Assembly: GCA_036006525.1 (NCBI GenBank)
Contig: DASYPP010000020.1
Coordinates: 1 to 15,808 of the forward strand
From: DASYPP01 sp036006525
Lineage (GTDB): Bacteria > Gemmatimonadota > Gemmatimonadetes > Gemmatimonadales > GWC2-71-9
Length of the DNA: 15,808 bases
Reading direction: 5' to 3'
The stretch's first letter is position 1. Every line of letters starts with the position of its first letter. The position numbers were made by a program, and so were the translations under genes. This document shows, piece by piece, positions 6,379-11,751 of the stretch. The notes beneath the pieces were generated by a model. The model was not told where the DNA came from, did no database searches, and was given only the letters and a program-made list of their open reading frames with translations.

Positions 6379-6800
6379 GGAGTCGTCCCCGCAAAAAACG
6401 CCGGGTCGAGCGGTTGGCGGCCCGAAAAGCCCGAGTCGACGTCGTGCCAGTAGCGAATCGTGTCCTCCCCGAAGCGCCAGCAGAGAAACACCAGCCGGTC
6501 GTCCCGCACCGCGTAGAAGTCCACCAGCCCCGCGTCAAACCCTTTGAAGACGCAACCGAGCCCGGCGAGCTCGTTCAGGAAATCGTTGATCCGCTCGGCC
6601 AGCCTGGTGACCTCGGTGCGCGCGGCCAGCAGCTCCGGGGTCTCGCCCCAATCGGCGCGGGCGCCGCCGCTCAGCAGCTCGTAGTGAGTGACCGCCGCGC
6701 GCCAGCGGGGATACTCGTCCAGCAGGTCCCCCACGATGCGGCGCACCAGCGGCAGCGTGTTCTCGGCTTCCTCGATGGTAAACAGCTTGAAGTCCGGCAT
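6375..6800 (-). CDS. DUF2203 family protein
   Basis: This 141-residue soluble protein begins MPDFKLFTIEEAENTLPLVR, the standard opening of DUF2203, with a helical N-terminal half (about 8-90). It ends with the conserved core CVFKGFDAGLVDFYAVRDDR, then VFLCWRFGEDTIRYWHDVD and SGFSGRQPLD. Invariant-looking residues include the acidic GLVDF, CWR and WH motifs. The family is widespread but uncharacterised; no enzyme activity is claimed. The ATG at 6798-6800 has AAGGG upstream; a TTG at 6806 would overlap the CBS gene and is less likely. It starts two bases after the CBS gene stop and overlaps the next gene, so the three are almost certainly co-translated. Confidence 0.88.
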   Translation of the reverse strand: MPDFKLFTIEEAENTLPLVRRIVGDLLDEYPRWRAAVTHYELLSGGARADWGETPELLAARTEVTRLAERINDFLNELAGLGCVFKGFDAGLVDFYAVRDDRLVFLCWRFGEDTIRYWHDVDSGFSGRQPLDPAFFAGTTP

Positions 6801-6802
6801 GC

Positions 6803-7210
6803 TCAACCCTTGACGATCCGGATCCCCGGCACCTGCTCCGGGTGGCTGATGAACCCGATGACGCAGCCGGCGGCATCCACCACGGTAATGGTGGCCCGAA
6901 GATGCGACTCGTTGGGCTCGGTGTCCATCCGCAGCTCGAAACCCTCCAGCTCCTGGTCCGGCCCCACCACGGCCGACTGGGTCCGCATTAGTTGGTCGGC
7001 CCGGGTCTGCAGCGGATCCCCGCCGTCCGCGAGACAGCGGGTGACGATATCGCGGTCGCTCAGGGTGCCCAGGAAGCGCCGGGTGCGGTGGTCGTTCACC
7101 ACCGGGAGCACCGACACGTTCCGGTCCCGAAACAGGATCGCGACCTCGCTGGCCCGCGCCCCGGCGACGGCAACAATCGGATTGGCGACCATGACTTCCG
7201 AAGCCCGCAT
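6803..7210 (-). CDS. CBS-domain protein
   Basis: The preferred start, the ATG at 7208-7210, gives 135 residues beginning MRASEVMVANPIVAVAGARA. The first CBS motif (about residues 3-62) is well formed: RASEVAILFRDRNVSVLPVV, then FLGTLSDRDIVTRCLADG with the usual SDRD turn that contacts a nucleotide ribose. The second (about 72-130) is divergent, with AVVGPDQELEGFELRMDTE, ITVVDAAGCVIGFISHP, and lacks the SDRD turn. CBS pairs bind adenosine nucleotides and act as energy sensors. A longer start (7285) would add 25 residues translated from an intergenic repeat and is rejected. Its partner may be the DUF2203 or membrane protein it is coupled to; that is inference. Confidence 0.85.
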   Translation of the reverse strand: MRASEVMVANPIVAVAGARASEVAILFRDRNVSVLPVVNDHRTRRFLGTLSDRDIVTRCLADGGDPLQTRADQLMRTQSAVVGPDQELEGFELRMDTEPNESHLRATITVVDAAGCVIGFISHPEQVPGIRIVKG

Positions 7211-7241
7211 AACTTCTCGAGAAATGGTGAGTGTGGCACCC

Positions 7242-7358
7242 GGAAAAGCGTTTAAGGTAGAAGGTATAATGTATAAGGAGTGCATCCGCAGCTTCCCGCC
7301 GTCTGGTACCTTATACCTTACACCTTATACGCTGTTCTCTGTGTTATACGCTTTTCTC
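7242..7358. repeat. Inverted 7-bp GTATAAG-type arrays between patatin and CBS genes
   Basis: The left arm (7242-7278) reads GGAAAAGCGTTTAAGG, then GTAGAAG, GTATAAT, GTATAAGG. The right arm (7309-7358) is its reverse complement with an insertion: CCTTATA, CCTTACA, CCTTATACGC, an 11-base interruption, then TTATACGCTTTTCTC. The stop codon of the patatin gene (7344-7346) lies inside the right arm as part of GCGTATAA. The 30-base spacer is GC-rich. The CBS gene promoter, if any, must lie within or next to this element. Confidence 0.85.
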
Positions 7359-8183
7359 GGTGCTCTCCGCAAGCTTTTCCTTCGTCGCCCGGTACCCTTC
7401 CTCCGCATACTTCCCGGCCAGGTCCACCCGGAACGTGACGTTCCGGTCCACCCGGGGCCGGACATAGATGAGCCGGGGCCGGCCCGGCGTCGCGCGCCAC
7501 AGGGCGAGGTCCTGCAGGCTGTTGGTCGCCATGAGAATGCCGGTCGCGTCATTGTGCGCGGAGAGCAAAGGCGGCATGGCACCGCCCGGCGCCCTGACCT
7601 CGTCGAACCCGGGCCCGGTATCTACCGCGATCACCAGGTCGGCATTGATCGATGCCGCGGGCTCCAGCGGCAGCACCGCGCGGAGCCCGCCGTCCACCAG
7701 GCGGTGACCGTCGATTTCAACCGGAGGATAGAAGACCGGCAGAGAGCAGGAGGCGAGCAGCGCGTCCACCAGCGGGACGTCGCGCCCGCCGGTTCCGAAG
7801 AGCTGCAGGGCGCCGGTATCGATGTCCACGGCGGTGACGGTAATCGGAAGCTTCAGCTCGGAGAAACTGGTTGCCGGCACCAGGCGGGCGATCGTGGCCC
7901 GGAGCGGCGCCGGATCGAAGAGCGAAGGAAGCGTAAGGCCGCGCACCGCGATCAGCTTGCGGGGATGGGCCACCGCGTCCTGGGTCACCGTGGCCATCCG
8001 GGCCACCAGGTCCTCGAAGGTGAGCCCGGCCGCGAAGCAGGCGGCGATGACCGCACCCATCGAGGTGCCGAAGAGGTGGCGGGGCGTGAGCCCGGCCTCC
8101 AGGATCGCGCGCCACGCGCCGGCATGGGCCGCGGCCTTGACGCCGCCGCCCCCGAACACCACCGCCAGCCGTTCCGCCTTCAC
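7344..8183 (-). CDS. Patatin-like phospholipase (NTE/RssA type)
   Basis: This 279-residue lipid acyl hydrolase has the patatin fold. The oxyanion loop FGGGGVKAAAHAG is at residues 10-22, the nucleophile elbow GTSMG has Ser at 41, and the catalytic Asp is at 164 in VDGG, giving an intact Ser-Asp dyad. LPVFYPPVEIDGHRLVDGGL is typical of the bacterial RssA/YlbK branch. The usual Arg of GGGxRG is replaced by Val-Lys. No signal peptide, so probably cytosolic or peripherally membrane-bound. It begins 16 bases after the thioesterase stop, suggesting one operon releasing and handling fatty acids. The last eight residues (AESTEKSV) are encoded next to and inside a repeat array, which supplies the stop codon. 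Confidence 0.92.
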   Translation of the reverse strand: MKAERLAVVFGGGGVKAAAHAGAWRAILEAGLTPRHLFGTSMGAVIAACFAAGLTFEDLVARMATVTQDAVAHPRKLIAVRGLTLPSLFDPAPLRATIARLVPATSFSELKLPITVTAVDIDTGALQLFGTGGRDVPLVDALLASCSLPVFYPPVEIDGHRLVDGGLRAVLPLEPAASINADLVIAVDTGPGFDEVRAPGGAMPPLLSAHNDATGILMATNSLQDLALWRATPGRPRLIYVRPRVDRNVTFRVDLAGKYAEEGYRATKEKLAESTEKSV

Positions 8184-8199
8184 CCCGCCGCCGCTTCCT

Positions 8200-8667
8200 T
8201 CATGGGCGGGCCCGGGCCCGTTCCATCAGCTGGCCGGCCCGCTCGAAACGCGCCTTCTCTTCCGGGCTCTCCGCGATAAGCCGGGGGACCTTCTTGGGCT
8301 TCCCGCCTTCGTCGATGGCGACGAAGATGACGTGGGCCGTGTGAGTATGCTTCCGCTCGCCGGTCGAGATCCGCTCCGCATACACCTCGACCGTCACGAA
8401 CATGCTGCTCCGGCCCACGCACTCCACCGCGGCCATGCAGTCCACCAACGCGCCCACCGGGATGCGTTCTTTGAAATCCACCCGGTCAATGCTCGCGGTG
8501 ACCGCCGGGCCCCCCGCGTGCCGGATCGCCGCGACCGCGGCCGCCTGGTCCACCATGGCCAGGAGGTGCCCGCCGAACAGGTCGCCCAGCAGGTTCTGCA
8601 TGTGGGGCATCACCAGCGTCGTCAGATTCGCCTTGGAATACGACATCGGGCGGGACTCAACGGTCAT
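8200..8667 (-). CDS. Acyl-CoA thioesterase, hot-dog fold (YciA/ACOT family)
   Basis: This 155-residue enzyme hydrolyses acyl-CoA thioesters. The single hot-dog domain covers about residues 10-125: MPHMQNLLGDLFGGHLLAMV then DQAAAVAA, where the Asp at 40 on the central helix is the catalytic acid, then VDFKERIPVGALVDCMA and VEVYAERISTGERKHTHTAH. The FGGHLLAMVD and THTAHVIFVA motifs fit the YciA/BFIT/ACOT7 group. The charged C-terminal tail (PEEKARFERA) is also usual. The upstream ATG (8665-8667) is taken as the start; a second ATG seven codons in is possible. No clear ribosome-binding site is seen. It is followed closely by the patatin-like gene, and the pair suggests lipid turnover. Confidence 0.9.
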   Translation of the reverse strand: MTVESRPMSYSKANLTTLVMPHMQNLLGDLFGGHLLAMVDQAAAVAAIRHAGGPAVTASIDRVDFKERIPVGALVDCMAAVECVGRSSMFVTVEVYAERISTGERKHTHTAHVIFVAIDEGGKPKKVPRLIAESPEEKARFERAGQLMERARARP

Positions 8668-8729
8668 TATCCGTAAGCGGTTAGCAGTAAGCGGACCCGG
8701 ACACGGCGCCGTGAAGCGGCGCCGGATTG

Positions 8730-8842
8730 TTAGCCGGGGGCGAGAGCCCCCGGAAACGGATCGCGAATCATATTGGCCGTGCCTGCGGCACGGTGGATAA
8801 CGTTCGAGATGCTTCTATCCGGGGGCTTTCGCCCCCGGCTAA
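8730..8842. repeat. Nested palindromic (BIME/REP-like) element
   Basis: Two 24-base segments, 8730-8753 and 8819-8842, are reverse complements with one mismatch, and each is itself a hairpin (CCGGGGGC / GCCCCCGG around GAGA or TTTC). Between them CCGTGCC-TGC-GGCACGG (8777-8793) forms a perfect 7-bp stem with a 3-base loop. Just outside, GGCGCC...GGCGCC (8705-8723) makes another stem, and GTAAGCGG occurs twice near 8673-8695. This fills the gap between the thioesterase start and the nadE stop. The layout is that of a bacterial interspersed mosaic element: paired REPs in opposite orientation. Confidence 0.85.
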
Positions 8843-8850
8843 GCATTCCT

Positions 8851-8865
8851 GCGCCCTTCGGGCGC
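8851..8865. terminator. Hairpin directly after the nadE stop
   Basis: GCGCCC-TTC-GGGCGC is a perfect 6-bp stem with a 3-base loop ending one base from the nadE stop codon (8866-8868). There is no T tract after it on the nadE strand. It may act as a terminator together with the palindromes at 8730-8842. Confidence 0.5.
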
Positions 8866-10638
8866 TTAATAGTCCACCGGACGAAGGTAATACTCCCCTA
8901 TCGCGGTCTGGCTGACCATGGCGACGGTGGGCAGCCGCCGCTTCCAATGCGTGGATTCCAGCCGCGACTGCACCAGCCGCACTTCGTCCGCGGTGTAGCC
9001 GGCCGCCTGGATCTCTTCCGGCCGATAGCCCAGCAGCAGCCAGTGCAGGATGAGATCCGCCCGGGGATAGGAGATGCCGAAGTCACCTTCGTCGGTCTGG
9101 CCCTTGATCAGGTCGGCGCTGGCCGGCTTGCTGACGATGACATCGGGGACGCCGAGGTGGCGGGCCAGCGCCCAGACCTGGGTCTTGAAGAGATCACCGA
9201 TCGGGTTCACCGGCGGCGCATCGTCGGCGTGCCAGGTGAAGTAGCCGAACAACCGCTCGGTCTTGTTGCCGGTCCCCAGCGGAATCGCCTTGAGCTGGGC
9301 CGAGAGATCGAACAGTGCGATCATCCGGGAGCGCGCCATCATGTTGCCCAGGCGGCCGGGGCTTGCGCTGCCGCCGGTCGCGGCGGCCATGCCGTCTACT
9401 GCCGCCGAGACATCCACCGTCCGGGAGTGAATGCCGAGCTGATCGATCACCAGCTGCGCGTGCTCCAGGCTCTCCGGGCTGGAGGTGCGGTAGGGCATCC
9501 GCACCGCGGTCACGTGCTCCGGTCCCAGGGCCTCGGCCGCGAGATGTGCCACCACCGAGCTGTCCACTCCGCCGGAGAGACCGATCACGACGTCGCTGAA
9601 GCCGCGGCGCCGGAGGACTTCGTCCTTCAGGAATTCGACCAGCCACTGGCGGGTCAATTCACCGTCAATCGCGAGCGGATTCTCCGCCATCACCGGGGTG
9701 ATCGGGCTGCGATTGGCCCGGGCCCGCGGCCGGTCCGGCCTGGTCTCCCGCTTTCCGTTGCCTGCCCCGGCCCCGGTCCAGCTCTCCAGCAGGTGGGGGA
9801 GCCGTGCCTCCAGGTCGGACAAGAGCGGCTGGTCGGCGCGGGCTCGGGTGATCTCGTCGAAATCGAGCGTGGCGGCGATTACGGCCGGCTCGAAGAGCGG
9901 TCCTTCCGCCATCAGCTCCCCGCGCGGACCGGCGAGCAGGGAACCACCGGCAAAGGCTTTCCCGCCCTCGAACCCGACCAGTTGGGCGACCACGACATAC
10001 ACGCCATGCTCCTCGGCGGTGCTCCGGGCCAGCCGCTCCCAGCGGTCGAGATTGGCCGGCCGCCGGTTGCTGTCCACCGGGGCCAGGCCGCGGGCTGGAG
10101 TCGCGCTGGGTACGATGATGAGCTGGGCGCCACCCAGGGCGGCGATCGTCGGGGTGAGCGAGTGCCAGACGTCTTCGCAGATCAGGATCGCGGCCCGGCC
10201 CCACCGGGTGTCGAACGCCTCGACGCCTCGGCCCGGCTCCACGAAGCGTTCCTCGTCGAACACTCCGTAGGTGGGGAGAAAGACCTTGCGGTGGACGTGG
10301 CGGATGCCGGCATCAGTGCCACCCAGCGAGGCGTAGAGCGCGGAGTTATAGAGCTGGTTGCGGTGCACTTCGTAGAAACCGATCGCGACGTCGAGCGGCG
10401 GGGCGCCGGACCCGGCATGTTGCCCAGCGAGGTCTTCATAGAACTGTTCGGCGGATAGGGCGAGTTCCCGGACGCCGCCTTCCAGGAAATACCCGGTCAG
10501 GGCGGACTCCGGCCCGATCACCAGCTCGGGCGGTTCCTTCCAGGCGCCGAGTTCGCGAAACAGCGCGCCAAGTCGGTGCAGGTTCTCCCGATACGCCCCC
10601 TTGTCTGGGCGCATCTGGGCGATGGCGATCCGGAGCAT
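8866..10638 (-). CDS. nadE: Glutamine-dependent NAD+ synthetase
   Basis: Last step of NAD biosynthesis: amidates deamido-NAD using ammonia from glutamine and ATP. At 590 residues it has both halves. The N-terminal nitrilase/amidase domain (1-285) carries the triad Glu44 (GPESALTGY), Lys118 (HVHRKVFLP) and Cys154 (ILICEDVWH). The C-terminal synthetase domain (about 325-590) has the P-loop SGGVDSS at 355-361, then GTGNKTERLFGYFTWHAD and KPASADLIKGQTDEGDFGI. They are joined by a Gly/Arg/Pro-rich linker (about 288-316, GAGAGNGKRETRPDRPRAR) longer and more charged than I expect. The ATG at 10636-10638 gives the family start MLRIAIAQMRPDKG; the frame stays open further upstream only as antisense of the neighbouring gene. 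No Shine-Dalgarno is seen. Confidence 0.94.
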   Translation of the reverse strand: MLRIAIAQMRPDKGAYRENLHRLGALFRELGAWKEPPELVIGPESALTGYFLEGGVRELALSAEQFYEDLAGQHAGSGAPPLDVAIGFYEVHRNQLYNSALYASLGGTDAGIRHVHRKVFLPTYGVFDEERFVEPGRGVEAFDTRWGRAAILICEDVWHSLTPTIAALGGAQLIIVPSATPARGLAPVDSNRRPANLDRWERLARSTAEEHGVYVVVAQLVGFEGGKAFAGGSLLAGPRGELMAEGPLFEPAVIAATLDFDEITRARADQPLLSDLEARLPHLLESWTGAGAGNGKRETRPDRPRARANRSPITPVMAENPLAIDGELTRQWLVEFLKDEVLRRRGFSDVVIGLSGGVDSSVVAHLAAEALGPEHVTAVRMPYRTSSPESLEHAQLVIDQLGIHSRTVDVSAAVDGMAAATGGSASPGRLGNMMARSRMIALFDLSAQLKAIPLGTGNKTERLFGYFTWHADDAPPVNPIGDLFKTQVWALARHLGVPDVIVSKPASADLIKGQTDEGDFGISYPRADLILHWLLLGYRPEEIQAAGYTADEVRLVQSRLESTHWKRRLPTVAMVSQTAIGEYYLRPVDY

Positions 10639-10656
10639 GACCAATATTAATCGCAG

Positions 10657-10675
10657 GGGCGCACTGTGTGCGCCC
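10657..10675. repeat. Small palindrome GGGCGCAC-TGT-GTGCGCCC upstream of nadE
   Basis: An 8-bp perfect stem with a 3-base loop lies 18 bases upstream of the nadE start. A related copy occurs at 11696-11718 upstream of the SnoaL-like gene. It could be a dispersed repeat or a regulatory dyad in the divergent nadE/phosphatase promoter region. Confidence 0.7.
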
Positions 10676-10681
10676 GAAAAC

Positions 10682-10707
10682 GGGGGATTGAGGGATTGGG
10701 GGATTGG
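10682..10707. repeat. Short tandem array GGGGATTG, three units
   Basis: Three GGGATTG-containing units with about 8-bp period lie between nadE and the phosphatase-like gene, 15 bases before the latter's ATG. No inverted partner array is seen, unlike the arrays at gene ends. Confidence 0.7.
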
Positions 10708-10722
10708 TGAGAAGTTTGTTGC

Positions 10723-11184
10723 ATGAACCCCTTTGAAGCCGTCTCCGGCGTGGCCAATGCCTGCCAGGTGCTCCCCCACGTCATCAGCGGCGGCCAGCCC
10801 AATACCGAGCAGTTGAAGGCCCTGAAGGAGGCCGGCGGCTCGATCGTGCTCGACCTGCGCGATCCCATGGAGCCACGCCCCCTGGACGAGCCTGCCCTGG
10901 TCCGCGAGCTGGGCATGGAGTACGCCAACGTCCCGGTGACCGCCGGTACCCTCAACGACCAGACGATCGAGTCGATCCTCGAAGTCCTGCGCAAGGCGGG
11001 GGACAAGACGGTCTTCTTCCATTGTGGCAGCGGCAACCGGGTCGCCGCGGCCCTGATTCCGTACTTCATCCTGGACGAGAAGATGGAGGAGGAAGACGCG
11101 ATCAACCAGGCAATGCGGGTGGGACTCAGGAGTTCGGAGATGCTGGAGTGGGGATTGGACTATGCCCGCAGGAAGAAGATTTAG
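10723..11184 (+). CDS. Beta-lactamase-hydrolase-like / dual-specificity phosphatase-like protein (CX4R type)
   Basis: This 153-residue protein has the cysteine-phosphatase fold. The N-terminal part LPHVISGGQPNTEQLKALKE then AGGSIVLDLRDPMEP (residues 17-51) is the opening of the BLH/DUF442 phosphatase-like family. The active loop FFHCGSGNRVAAA has His100, Cys101 and Arg106, separated by four residues. Classical PTPs have CX5R; the four-residue spacing matches the BLH family, where some members act in sulfide/persulfide metabolism and others are untested. Upstream GGTGAGAAG is a modest ribosome-binding site. It is divergent from nadE and convergent with the SnoaL-like gene. The stop codon TAG is itself part of the first unit of a GATTTAG repeat array. 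Family call good; substrate unknown. Confidence 0.85.
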   Translation: MNPFEAVSGVANACQVLPHVISGGQPNTEQLKALKEAGGSIVLDLRDPMEPRPLDEPALVRELGMEYANVPVTAGTLNDQTIESILEVLRKAGDKTVFFHCGSGNRVAAALIPYFILDEKMEEEDAINQAMRVGLRSSEMLEWGLDYARRKKI

Positions 11185-11289
11185 GGATTTTAGTGATTTA
11201 GTGATTTAGTGATTTGGTGATTTGGTGATTTGGTGATTTGGTGATTTGCTTCAATCACTAAATCCCTAAATCCTTAAATCACTAAATCA
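11179..11289. repeat. Inverted 8-bp GTGATTTA arrays between convergent genes
   Basis: Seven exact-phase 8-bp units (two GTGATTTA, five GTGATTTG) occupy 11193-11248, preceded by degenerate units that include the upstream gene's TAG stop (11182-11184). After a four-base turn, four reverse-complement units (AATCACTA, AATCCCTA, AATCCTTA, AATCACTA) plus a partial fill 11253-11289. The last includes the TGA stop of the converging SnoaL-like gene (11287-11289). The whole is an AT-rich hairpin of about 35 bp per arm in otherwise GC-rich DNA, and may terminate transcription from both sides. Confidence 0.93.
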
Positions 11290-11670
11290 TGCTTTGTCTC
11301 CCCAGCGGTGCCAGTACATCCGCATCTCGGTGATCTTGTCACCTGCCGTCTCGCAGAAGATCGCACCCCGCGCATCCACCCACTCGCCGGTCCGCCGCCG
11401 CCGGAACGTGCATTTGAATTCCGTCGAAAACCAGGGACCCACCACGTAGATCTCACCGCTGGTGAAGGTGATCTCCGACTGGTAGTAGGGGATCTCCCGC
11501 CAGTACTCCCGGATCGCCTCGACCCCGACCAGCGGCTGGGCAAAGGGAGTTTCGATGAAACGCGCGTCGGGCGCAAAAACCGACAGCAGGATGTCGACCT
11601 GGGTGCGGGTCCAGCCCTGGCCGAAGGTGTCGATCAGGGCGCGGCCAAGTTGAGCGGTTGAGTCAGACAT
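11287..11670 (-). CDS. SnoaL-like / NTF2-fold protein
   Basis: This 127-residue protein begins MSDSTAQLGRALIDTFGQGW. The cone-shaped NTF2-like pattern is visible: N-terminal helices, then LLSVFAPDARFIETPFAQPL, VGVEAIREYWREIP, ITFTSGEIYVVGPWFSTEF, and C-terminal strands GAIFCETAGDKITEMRMYWH. SnoaL-like proteins are small ligand-binding or isomerase-type proteins; no catalytic residues identify a reaction here. Two further in-frame ATGs upstream (11682 and 11703) are possible, but the outermost lies in the palindrome at 11696-11718, so the inner start is preferred. Its stop codon is the first three bases of a TGATTTAG repeat unit. Confidence 0.8.
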   Translation of the reverse strand: MSDSTAQLGRALIDTFGQGWTRTQVDILLSVFAPDARFIETPFAQPLVGVEAIREYWREIPYYQSEITFTSGEIYVVGPWFSTEFKCTFRRRRTGEWVDARGAIFCETAGDKITEMRMYWHRWGDKA

Positions 11671-11695
11671 GGTTGCGATCATGACGTTGATGTAG

Positions 11696-11718
11696 GGGCG
11701 CATTGCGTGCGTGCGCCC
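11696..11718. repeat. Palindrome GGGCGCA...TGCGCCC, second copy
   Basis: GGGCGCA (11696-11702) pairs with TGCGCCC (11712-11718) around a 9-base loop. The sequence is related to the palindrome at 10657-10675, with a four-base GTGC insertion in the centre. It lies in the divergent region between the SnoaL-like gene and the TPR/glycoside-hydrolase gene. Confidence 0.65.
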
Positions 11719-11751
11719 GGGTAAAGTAATCCCGGTTTAGCTTTAGACCGA

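Noticed and set aside
6414..8279. Rightward 621-codon frame
   Set aside because: Antisense to DUF2203, CBS and patatin genes and crosses their intergenic repeat; composition is the Arg/His/Gly/Pro-rich type expected of high-GC shadow frames.
8773..10458. Rightward 561-codon frame
   Set aside because: Antisense to nadE; starts within the palindromic element.
10639..11022. N-terminal extension of the nadE frame by 128 codons
   Set aside because: It is antisense to the phosphatase-like gene, and nadE proteins begin at MLRIAIAQ.
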